Below, one piece after another: positions 1 through 4,957 of a stretch of 12,434 bases of DNA (positions within the stretch are counted from its first letter, which is position 1; each line of letters starts with the position of its first letter). This DNA comes from an uncultured Zoogloea sp. (lineage in GTDB: Bacteria; Pseudomonadota; Gammaproteobacteria; Burkholderiales; Rhodocyclaceae). The position numbers and the translations under genes were made by a program. The notes beneath the pieces were generated by a model. It was given only the letters and a program-made list of their open reading frames with translations, was not told the origin of the DNA and did no database searches. Location: contig CALBTT010000032.1 in NCBI GenBank assembly GCA_937967645.1, forward strand, positions 1 to 12,434, read 5' to 3'.

Positions 1-1
1 A

Positions 2-1444
2 TACCACCTCGGCGATGGCCAGGACGGCCAGCATCTGCTCGAAGACCTGCGCCACCACAACATCATTCCGCTCGCCACGCTGTTCCTGATGGTGACCGGC
101 GAGCGCCAGTACGAGCGGGTGGTCAGCGCGGCCGAGCTGGCCCCCAACGATTACATCCTCAAACCCTTCGCCGCCGACACCCTGCACGACCGCATCCAGC
201 GCGCCCTCGAGAAGCGCGAGGCCTTCATGCCCACCTATCAGCTGATCGAGCTGGGCAATGCCCCGGATGCCATTCAGGCCTGTGTTGCCGGCGAGGAGAA
301 ATACCCCCAGTGGGGCATCGACTTCATGCGCCTGCGGGCCGAGCTGCTGGTCGCCAGCGGTCACGCCGAGGAAGCCCAGCGCCTGTACGACCACATCCTG
401 TCGAAGCGCGGCATACCCTGGGCGCGCCTGGGCCTGGCCAAGGCGCTGTTCATGCAGAAGCGCTACGCCGAAGCTGAAGACATCCTGCAGAGCCTGGTGG
501 CCGAGAACGATCTGTTCCTGGATGCCTACGACTGGCTGTCCCGGACGCGCGAAGCGGCCGGCGAACTGGAGGGCGCACGCTCCGTGCTGGCCACCGCCAC
601 CCAGCTGTCGCCCCACCGGGTCGGGCGCCTGCGCCGGCTGGGCGAGCTGGCCATCGAGACGGGGGACCACGACACCGCCGAGAAAGTCCTCACCGAGGTC
701 GTGCGCAAGGGCAAGTACTCCGATTTCCGCGACCCCGAGGACCATGTCCGCCTGATCCAGGCCCAGCTCGGCAAGGGCGACACCGGGCAGGCCGAGGCCA
801 CCATCCGCGACCTCGAGCGCTCGATGCTGGGGCTCGACAAGACCCGCAGCTGCGCCACCCTGTCCAGCGCCCTGGTTCACCTCAAGAAGGGCGACCAGGC
901 CAAGGCCGGGGAAGCCATCCGCAGCCTCGCCGACGATCTCGTCGGCGGGCCGGGTCTGTCAATCGGCCTGAAGCGCGAACTGGCCCGGGCCTGCTTCGCC
1001 AGCAACCTGGTCGAGCACGGCACCGAGGTGGTCCTCGACATCATGCGCAACGCCCCCGACCCGCGCACCCTGGAGAGCACCAAGGCCATCCTGCGGGAAG
1101 CCGGCAAGCCCGAACTGTGCGAGCAGCTCGCCACGCGCATGGACGGCGAGGTGAAGGACCTGGTCGCCGAAGGCGCCCGCAAGGCGCAGAGCGGCGACTT
1201 CGACGGCGCGGTACAGTTCATGCTGAGCGCAGCGCGCAAGATGCCGGGCAATGCCCATGTGCTCTTCAACGCCACCCTGGCCCTCCTCAAGCACATCGAG
1301 AACTGCGGCTGGAACGACCGTTTCGCCGAGCAGGCCCGGACCATGATGGAGCGGGCCCGCCAGCACGACCCGGGCAACCCCCGCCTGCCGGCCCTGACCG
1401 CCTACTACTACAACCTGCTCAAGAAGTACGGCATCCAGCCCTGA
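2..1444 (+). CDS. Response regulator receiver fused to TPR repeats (5' end missing)
   Basis: The frame is open from base 2 to a TGA at 1442-1444, so the gene starts upstream and 480 codons are visible. The first ~75 residues are the back half of a CheY-like receiver: YHLGDGQDG (the loop after the phospho-acceptor Asp, which should lie just outside the window), the MVTGE strand with its conserved Thr, and DYILKPF, whose Lys (codon 161-163) is the conserved receiver lysine. From about residue 85 to the end the protein is helical with TPR-like repeats, for example the stretches around GHAEEAQRLYDHIL, KRYAEAEDILQSLV and GDHDTAEKVLTEVV. No DNA-binding or enzymatic output domain is visible, so output is probably through protein contacts. 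The pathway is unknown. The first internal ATG, at base 89, falls inside the receiver and is not the start. Confidence 0.85.
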   Translation, partial: YHLGDGQDGQHLLEDLRHHNIIPLATLFLMVTGERQYERVVSAAELAPNDYILKPFAADTLHDRIQRALEKREAFMPTYQLIELGNAPDAIQACVAGEEKYPQWGIDFMRLRAELLVASGHAEEAQRLYDHILSKRGIPWARLGLAKALFMQKRYAEAEDILQSLVAENDLFLDAYDWLSRTREAAGELEGARSVLATATQLSPHRVGRLRRLGELAIETGDHDTAEKVLTEVVRKGKYSDFRDPEDHVRLIQAQLGKGDTGQAEATIRDLERSMLGLDKTRSCATLSSALVHLKKGDQAKAGEAIRSLADDLVGGPGLSIGLKRELARACFASNLVEHGTEVVLDIMRNAPDPRTLESTKAILREAGKPELCEQLATRMDGEVKDLVAEGARKAQSGDFDGAVQFMLSAARKMPGNAHVLFNATLALLKHIENCGWNDRFAEQARTMMERARQHDPGNPRLPALTAYYYNLLKKYGIQP

Positions 1445-1453
1445 GGCCCGGCC

Positions 1454-1462
1454 TGCTAAACT
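1454..1462 (+). promoter_or_regulatory. Possible extended -10 promoter for the RNase gene
   Basis: TGCTAAACT sits 33 bases before the ribonuclease ATG: a TGn extension followed by TAAACT (consensus TATAAT). No good -35 hexamer is visible 16-18 bases upstream, which lies in the coding end of the preceding gene. It would give the RNase/barstar/Nudix trio its own transcript. This is a weak call based on one element. Confidence 0.3.
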
Positions 1463-1494
1463 CACAGGCCATCAGCGACACCTCCTGACTCCCC

Positions 1495-1866
1495 ATGCGC
1501 CTGTTCCGCCTCCTGAGCTTCCTGCTTGTCTTCGCCGCCACCGGTGCCGAGGCACGCGGCCTCCTGGACTGGGGGCGCGAGGACATCCCTGTCGTCGATG
1601 TCGGCCAACTCCCGCCGGAAGCGCGGGACACCCTGACCCTGATCCGCCAGGGCGGCCCCTTCCCCTACCGTCGTGACGGCATCCGCTTCCAGAACCGCGA
1701 AGGCCGCCTGCCCGACGCCGCACCGGGCCATTACCGGGAATACACCGTCCCCACCCCGGGCTCCCGCGACCGGGGTGCCCGACGCATCGTCAGCGGCGGC
1801 AATCCACCCAAGGTCTTCTACTACAGCGGCGATCACTACCGCAGTTTTCGCCGTATCCAGGAATGA
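1495..1866 (+). CDS. Secreted barnase/T1-type (N1) guanyl-specific ribonuclease
   Basis: This 123-residue protein is predicted to cleave single-stranded RNA after guanine. Residues 1-20 form a signal peptide (basic MRLFR start, hydrophobic core, AEA before the likely cut at 20/21), leaving a mature enzyme of about 103 residues, close to barnase (110). The C-terminal half carries the family's catalytic residues: Glu82 in HYREYTV (barnase Glu73), Arg91 and Arg97 in the SRD and RRI segments (barnase Arg83 and Arg87), and His114 in GDHYRSF (barnase His102). No clear Shine-Dalgarno precedes the ATG; the signal peptide supports this start. The barstar-type inhibitor gene begins 31 bases after the stop, the usual toxin-immunity order. 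Export makes a nutritional, defensive or antagonistic role possible; which one is not visible. The family call is firm and the biological role is inferred. Confidence 0.88.
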   Translation: MRLFRLLSFLLVFAATGAEARGLLDWGREDIPVVDVGQLPPEARDTLTLIRQGGPFPYRRDGIRFQNREGRLPDAAPGHYREYTVPTPGSRDRGARRIVSGGNPPKVFYYSGDHYRSFRRIQE

Positions 1867-1897
1867 CGCCGACCGTCCTGCGCCCGGAGAGTCCCCG

Positions 1898-2341
1898 ATG
1901 ACCGCCCCCCAGTTCCACCTCCTGTTGCCCCGTGCCGAAAAGGCCGGGCCCTGCCGCATGCCCTTTGCCGCCGACCTCGCCCTCGAAGAAGCCTCCGAGA
2001 GCCTCGACTACCCCTTCCTGCGCGTTGACCTTTCGCGGGTCTCCGACCGGGCGGGCTTTCTCGACGCCATCGGCAAGGCCTTGTCCTTCCCCGACTGGTA
2101 CGGGCACAACTGGGACGCCCTGGCCGACTGCCTGACCGACATGTCCTGGCTCGCCGCCGACGGATACGTGATCGCCCTCGAAAACGCCGACGGCTTCGCC
2201 AAAGCCCACCCCACCGACTTCGCCATGGCGCTGTCCGTCCTCCAGGATGCCGCCGACACCTGGCGCGAGGACGGAGTGCCGTTCTGGACTCTGGTCGGGG
2301 CCGCCGACGAGACCGCCCCCTGGCTGCGCGACCTGGTGTGA
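1898..2341 (+). CDS. Barstar-family ribonuclease inhibitor
   Basis: This 147-residue protein lacks a signal peptide, so it should act in the cytoplasm, binding and blocking the ribonuclease encoded just upstream before export. The barstar signature is at residues 63-80: FPDWYGHNWDALADCLTD, which matches the family's FPxYxGxNWDAxxDxLxD helix that plugs the RNase active site. The protein is longer than classical barstar (about 90 residues), with an N-terminal extension of roughly 40 residues. The frame is open back to 1673, but that stretch overlaps the RNase gene in another frame. The ATG at 1898, preceded by CGGAGA at 1885-1890, is the natural start. The stop overlaps the GTG start of the Nudix gene (shared GTGA), so the two are probably translationally coupled. 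Confidence 0.9.
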   Translation: MTAPQFHLLLPRAEKAGPCRMPFAADLALEEASESLDYPFLRVDLSRVSDRAGFLDAIGKALSFPDWYGHNWDALADCLTDMSWLAADGYVIALENADGFAKAHPTDFAMALSVLQDAADTWREDGVPFWTLVGAADETAPWLRDLV

Positions 2342-2811
2342 GCGCCCCGGCCAAACAACCCGTGTCGGTGCTGGTGGTGATCCACACCGCCGACCTGCAG
2401 GTGCTGGTCATGGAGCGGGCCGGCGGTGCCGGCATGTGGCAGTCCGTGACCGGCAGCCGGGAGGGCGAGGAAGCCCTCATCGACACGGCCGTGCGCGAGG
2501 TGGCCGAAGAAACCGGCATTGCCATCACGGCCGACGCCCTCACCGACTGGCAGCTGAGCAACCGCTTTCCCATCCTGGCCCGCTGGCGCGGCCGCTATGC
2601 CCCCGGGGTGACCCACAACACCGAGCACGTCTTCAGCCTCCAGGTCCCCGACGGCACACCCATCCGCCTGGCGCCGGACGAGCACACCGACTACCGCTGG
2701 CTCGCCTGGCCGGACGCCGCGGCGCGGGTCTTCTCATGGACCAACCGCGACGCCATCCGGCTGCTTGCCCGGCGGATCAGCGCGCCTCCGCTTCCGCAAT
2801 CACCTTCCTGA
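2338..2811 (+). CDS. nudB: NudB-like Nudix hydrolase (dihydroneopterin triphosphate diphosphatase)
   Basis: This 157-residue protein has a perfect Nudix box at residues 39-61: Gly39, five residues, Glu45, seven residues, then REVAEETGI (REUxEExGU), which binds Mg and cleaves the diphosphate linkage. The N-terminal KQPVSVLVVIH, the WQSVTGS lead-in to the Nudix box, the NTEHVF segment and the late YRWL segment are typical of the NudB/FolQ subgroup, which removes pyrophosphate from dihydroneopterin triphosphate in folate synthesis. The start is a GTG inside the barstar stop; no closer ATG gives a complete N-terminal strand. The subgroup is assigned by sequence style, and another Nudix substrate cannot be excluded. 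The 3' end overlaps the convergent CWC gene by 35 bases. Confidence 0.8.
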   Translation: MSAPAKQPVSVLVVIHTADLQVLVMERAGGAGMWQSVTGSREGEEALIDTAVREVAEETGIAITADALTDWQLSNRFPILARWRGRYAPGVTHNTEHVFSLQVPDGTPIRLAPDEHTDYRWLAWPDAAARVFSWTNRDAIRLLARRISAPPLPQSPS

Positions 2812-2980
2812 GGCATTCCGGGCAATAGCACTGGCCCGCGTCAACGGACGGCACCGCCAGCACGGGCGGCAGGCTGGCACACCAGCATGCCTCCAGCCCT
2901 GCCGTCATCCCGCAGGTGAAATGCGCACCGCAGGCGGGGCAGACATTGGTGAGCGGTAACGCCTTCTTCAATTCATCCAT
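2777..2980 (-). CDS. Small cysteine-rich CWC family protein
   Basis: This 67-residue minus-strand protein has seven cysteines, six of them arranged as CPACGAHFTCG near residues 14-24, CWC near 32-34, and CYCPECL near 51-57. This spacing matches the Cys_rich_CWC family, small proteins thought to bind a metal such as zinc; their function is unknown. The ATG is at 2978-2980. The gene runs tail-to-tail into the Nudix gene with a 35-base overlap and starts divergently from argB, about 160 bases from its ATG. The Cys pattern is the main evidence that this short frame is real. Confidence 0.8.
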   Translation of the reverse strand: MDELKKALPLTNVCPACGAHFTCGMTAGLEACWCASLPPVLAVPSVDAGQCYCPECLRKVIAEAEAR

Positions 2981-3078
2981 CGCCAGTCCTCATCGAATCC
3001 AGCCCGGGAGTGTAGTGGAAGTAGACCGACGCGCCTCACGCCGAGCCCCCGGTAACACGCCCGCAACCGTTTCGCGCT

Positions 3079-3106
3079 TTTGGTTTGCAGGCCCGGTCAT
3101 TACAAT
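3079..3106 (+). promoter_or_regulatory. Putative sigma-70-type promoter for argB
   Basis: TACAAT at 3101-3106 is one mismatch from the TATAAT -10 consensus and lies 36 bases before the argB ATG. The best -35 candidate is TTTGGT at 3079-3084 with a 16-base spacer, which is weak. The element lies in the gap between the divergent CWC gene and argB. The -10 is convincing; the -35 is not. Confidence 0.45.
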
Positions 3107-3142
3107 CGCGGCTACCCGAAAACCTCTGCCCGCAGGCCGACC

Positions 3143-4042
3143 ATGACCGAACACATCGACACCTCCGATCTCTCCCCCGCCCAGAAGGCCGCGATCATCG
3201 CCGAAGCCTTGCCCTACATCCGGCGCTTCCAGGACAAGACTCTGGTCATCAAGTACGGCGGCAACGCCATGACCGACCCCCACCTGAAGGAATGCTTCGC
3301 CCACGACGTGGTGCTGCTCAAGCTGGTCGGCTTCAATCCGGTGGTGGTCCATGGCGGCGGCCCGCAGATCGAGAACATGCTGTCCCGCGTCGGCAAGAAG
3401 GGCGAGTTCATCCAGGGCATGCGCGTCACCGATGCCGAGACCATGGAACTGGTCGAGATGGTGCTGGGCGGCCAGGTGAACAAGGAAATCGTCAGCCTGA
3501 TCAACCAGGCCGGCGGCAAGGCGGTGGGCCTCACCGGCAAGGACTGCAGCTTCATCCGCGCCAAGAAGCTCAAGATGGAGAACAAGGACGCGCCGGGCGA
3601 CCTGATCGACATTGGTCAGGTGGGCGACATCACCCAGATCGATCCGAGCCTGATCTCCTTCCTGGACCAGGGCGACTTCATCCCGGTGATCGCTCCCATC
3701 GGCGTCGGCGAGGACGGCGAGAGCTACAACATCAACGCCGACGTGGTGGCCGGCAAGCTGGCCGAGATCCTCAAGGCAGAAAAGCTGGTCCTGCTGACCA
3801 ACACCCCGGGTGTGCTCGACAAGGGCGGCAACCTGCTCACCGGCCTCACCCCGCGCCAGATCGACGAGCTGGTGGAAGACGGCACCCTGTCCGGCGGCAT
3901 GCTGCCCAAGATCGGCTCCGCCCTCGACGCCGCCCGCAACGGCGTGAAGAGCGTGCACATCATCGACGGCCGCGTCGAGCACTGCCTGCTGCTCGAGATC
4001 CTCACCGACCACGGCGTCGGCACCATGATCAAGAGCAAATAA
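3143..4042 (+). CDS. argB: Acetylglutamate kinase
   Basis: This 299-residue protein catalyses the ATP-dependent phosphorylation of N-acetylglutamate, the second step of the acetylated arginine pathway, in the cytoplasm. Amino-acid-kinase motifs are clear: VIKYGGNAM with Lys37 (phosphate binding), VVVHGGGPQI at 67-76 (glycine-rich loop), the INADVVAGKLA segment, and the C-terminal VEHCLLLEILTDHGVGTMI, the usual ArgB ending. The frame is open back to 3080, but the ATG at 3143 gives the normal family length and the usual N-terminal helix. That helix (about 30 residues before LVIKYGG) is, in known enzymes, the feature of hexameric, arginine-inhibited ArgB rather than the shorter E. coli dimer, so feedback inhibition by arginine is likely. 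argD lies 6.3 kb downstream, separated by the nitrate-type genes. Confidence 0.96.
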   Translation: MTEHIDTSDLSPAQKAAIIAEALPYIRRFQDKTLVIKYGGNAMTDPHLKECFAHDVVLLKLVGFNPVVVHGGGPQIENMLSRVGKKGEFIQGMRVTDAETMELVEMVLGGQVNKEIVSLINQAGGKAVGLTGKDCSFIRAKKLKMENKDAPGDLIDIGQVGDITQIDPSLISFLDQGDFIPVIAPIGVGEDGESYNINADVVAGKLAEILKAEKLVLLTNTPGVLDKGGNLLTGLTPRQIDELVEDGTLSGGMLPKIGSALDAARNGVKSVHIIDGRVEHCLLLEILTDHGVGTMIKSK

Positions 4043-4116
4043 ACCCTTACGCACGGAACTCCGGGGCCGGCCCGGCACTCTTCACTGTCCCGCTGGCCTC
4101 GCTTTCCCTTCTCCCG

Positions 4117-4620
4117 ATGCTTTCACGCCTGTCCCCCCGTACCCTGGGCCTCGCCCTGTTCAGCCTCTGCGCCGCCCTGCTGGCCTTCGGCCTTTACCTG
4201 CAGCACGTGCAGGGCATCGAGCCCTGCCCCATGTGCATCATGCAGCGCTATGCCATGGCCGTCTGCGGCGTCATCGGGCTGGTGGCCGGGCTGCACAACC
4301 CCAAGGGGCGTGGCCTCTTCCTCTACGCCGGCCTGCTCGCCCTGGCCGCGCTGGCCGGTGGCGGCGTGGCCGCGCGCCAGTCCTGGCTGCAGTGGTTTCC
4401 GCCATCCGTATCCGAATGCGGCCCCGGCCTCGAGTACATGCTCGAGAGCTTTCCGCTCGCTTCGGCGCTGCCGATGATCTTCCGCGGCGCGGGTGACTGC
4501 TCCGCCATCGACTGGACCTTCCTCGGCCTGTCGATCGCCAACTGGTCATTCGTGGTCTTCGCCCTCATCCTGGTCTCCCTGGCCAGCTTCCTGCTGCAAC
4601 GCCGCGCACCGCACGCCTGA
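4117..4620 (+). CDS. dsbB: Disulfide bond formation protein B (quinone reductase)
   Basis: This 167-residue inner-membrane protein re-oxidises DsbA and passes electrons to quinone. It has four predicted membrane helices (about 9-28, 43-60, 66-86 and 138-160). The redox pairs are as in E. coli DsbB: Cys37-Pro-Met-Cys40 in the first periplasmic loop, and Cys101 with Cys128 in the second. Arg44 of MQRY corresponds to the quinone-site Arg48. The open frame extends far upstream through argB in another frame, but homology and the first membrane helix fix the ATG at 4117. No good Shine-Dalgarno is visible. It starts 74 bases after argB and may be co-transcribed with it; no terminator with a T-run separates them. 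Confidence 0.95.
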   Translation: MLSRLSPRTLGLALFSLCAALLAFGLYLQHVQGIEPCPMCIMQRYAMAVCGVIGLVAGLHNPKGRGLFLYAGLLALAALAGGGVAARQSWLQWFPPSVSECGPGLEYMLESFPLASALPMIFRGAGDCSAIDWTFLGLSIANWSFVVFALILVSLASFLLQRRAPHA

Positions 4621-4644
4621 GCCACGCCCCAGGGCGGGGCAATG

Positions 4645-4661
4645 GGCACCATCCCAGTGCA
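4645..4661 (+). promoter_or_regulatory. NtrC-like enhancer site
   Basis: GGCACCATCCCAGTGCA matches the NtrC dyad TGCACY-N5-RGTGCA at every defined position except the first base. Its centre (4653) is about 99 bases upstream of the start point predicted from the sigma-54 promoter, a typical enhancer distance. Only one such site was found; many NtrC promoters carry two. The pairing with a consensus sigma-54 promoter makes chance occurrence unlikely. Confidence 0.75.
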
Positions 4662-4689
4662 GTCCCGCCTCCTCCAGCCGCCCTCCACA

Positions 4690-4724
4690 GACGGGTTTTC
4701 CCTGCCCTCCAGGGAAAACCCGTC
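4690..4724. repeat. Perfect 15-bp inverted repeat with 5-base loop
   Basis: GACGGGTTTTCCCTG at 4690-4704 is exactly reverse-complemented at 4710-4724 around CCCTC. It lies 70 bases after the dsbB stop and ends two bases before the sigma-54 -24 element. As RNA it would make a very stable hairpin that could end the argB-dsbB transcript, but no T-run follows on either strand. As DNA it sits between the NtrC site and the promoter and contains TTTT/AAAA tracts. Terminator, transcript-stabilising hairpin or protein-binding palindrome all remain possible. Confidence 0.85.
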
Positions 4725-4725
4725 G

Positions 4726-4741
4726 TGGCACGGTGATTGCT
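4726..4741 (+). promoter_or_regulatory. Sigma-54 (RpoN) promoter of the nitrate-type operon
   Basis: TGGCAC (4726-4731), five bases, then TTGCT (4737-4741) match the sigma-54 consensus TGGCAC-N5-TTGCW completely. The invariant GG (4727-4728) and GC (4739-4740) place transcription start near 4752. The leader before the NirB-like ATG at 4958 would be about 206 bases. Sigma-54 promoters need an enhancer-bound activator, and the NtrC-like site about 100 bases upstream supplies one. Confidence 0.9.
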
Positions 4742-4768
4742 AAACAAGCTCAGACTCAGGCACGCAGC

Positions 4769-4788
4769 CAGCAATAACGACTTTGCTG
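4769..4788 (+). promoter_or_regulatory. ANTAR-type leader hairpin P1 (loop AACGAC)
   Basis: CAGCAA (4769-4774) pairs with TTGCTG (4783-4788), then a T-T mismatch closes the six-base loop AACGAC (4776-4781). ANTAR-domain antiterminators (NasR, NasT, EutV) bind paired hairpins whose six-base loops have A at position 1 and G at position 4, as here. It begins about 17 bases into the predicted transcript. Confidence 0.6.
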
Positions 4789-4818
4789 CACTGCGCGCCA
4801 CCTGACCCCAGGTGTTTG

Positions 4819-4840
4819 CGCTCCGCTGTCCGGCGGAGCG
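4819..4840 (+). promoter_or_regulatory. Leader hairpin between P1 and P2
   Basis: CGCTCCGC (4819-4826) and GCGGAGCG (4833-4840) form a perfect 8-bp stem with loop TGTCCG. A smaller perfect hairpin, CACCTG/CAGGTG with loop ACCC, lies just before it at 4799-4814. Neither loop has the A1/G4 pattern. They fill the long spacer between the two AACGAC hairpins and may shape the leader or act in attenuation. Confidence 0.55.
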
Positions 4841-4843
4841 ACT

Positions 4844-4868
4844 TGGCGGGCCAACGACGGCCCGGCCA
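4844..4868 (+). promoter_or_regulatory. ANTAR-type leader hairpin P2 (loop AACGAC)
   Basis: CGGGCC (4847-4852) pairs perfectly with GGCCCG (4859-4864) around the six-base loop AACGAC (4853-4858); TGG (4844-4846) extends the stem with CCA (4866-4868) across one bulged G. The loop is identical to that of P1 and fits A1/G4. The GC-rich stem could itself pause or terminate RNA polymerase, although the following bases are not a good T-run. Confidence 0.65.
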
Positions 4869-4870
4869 TG

Positions 4871-4882
4871 ATCAACGACGAT
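4871..4882 (+). promoter_or_regulatory. Third AACGAC loop with a short stem
   Basis: ATC (4871-4873) and GAT (4880-4882) flank a third AACGAC (4874-4879), three bases after P2. The 3-4 bp stem is too weak to be stable alone, but the repeated loop in the correct hairpin context is notable. It may be an alternative P2 or a remnant. Confidence 0.35.
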
Positions 4883-4912
4883 TTCTCCTGCCCAAGGCTT
4901 ACCGCCCGTGTC

Positions 4913-4927
4913 GGTCGCAGCGCGACC
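4913..4927 (+). promoter_or_regulatory. Leader hairpin upstream of the ribosome binding site
   Basis: GGTCGC (4913-4918) and GCGACC (4922-4927) form a perfect 6-bp stem with loop AGC, 21 bases before the GGAGG (4949-4953) that serves the NirB-like ATG. No T-run follows. It could be a terminator stem weakened by GC content or a translation element; nothing further can be said. Confidence 0.4.
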
Positions 4928-4957
4928 CGCCGGGGAGAATCAATCGTCGGAGGAATC

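Noticed and set aside
4061..4075. CCGGG/CCCGG hairpin after argB as a terminator
   Set aside because: The stem is only 5 bp and no T-run follows; dsbB is probably co-transcribed with argB.
3085..4116. 511-residue reading of the dsbB frame starting inside argB
   Set aside because: The added part is the shifted frame of argB, Arg/Pro/Gln-rich and unlike any protein; DsbB begins at 4117.
4868..4957. Upstream ATG extending the NirB-like protein by 30 residues
   Set aside because: The ATG at 4868 closes the P2 hairpin and the added residues do not resemble the family N-terminus; GGAGG before 4958 fits the start.
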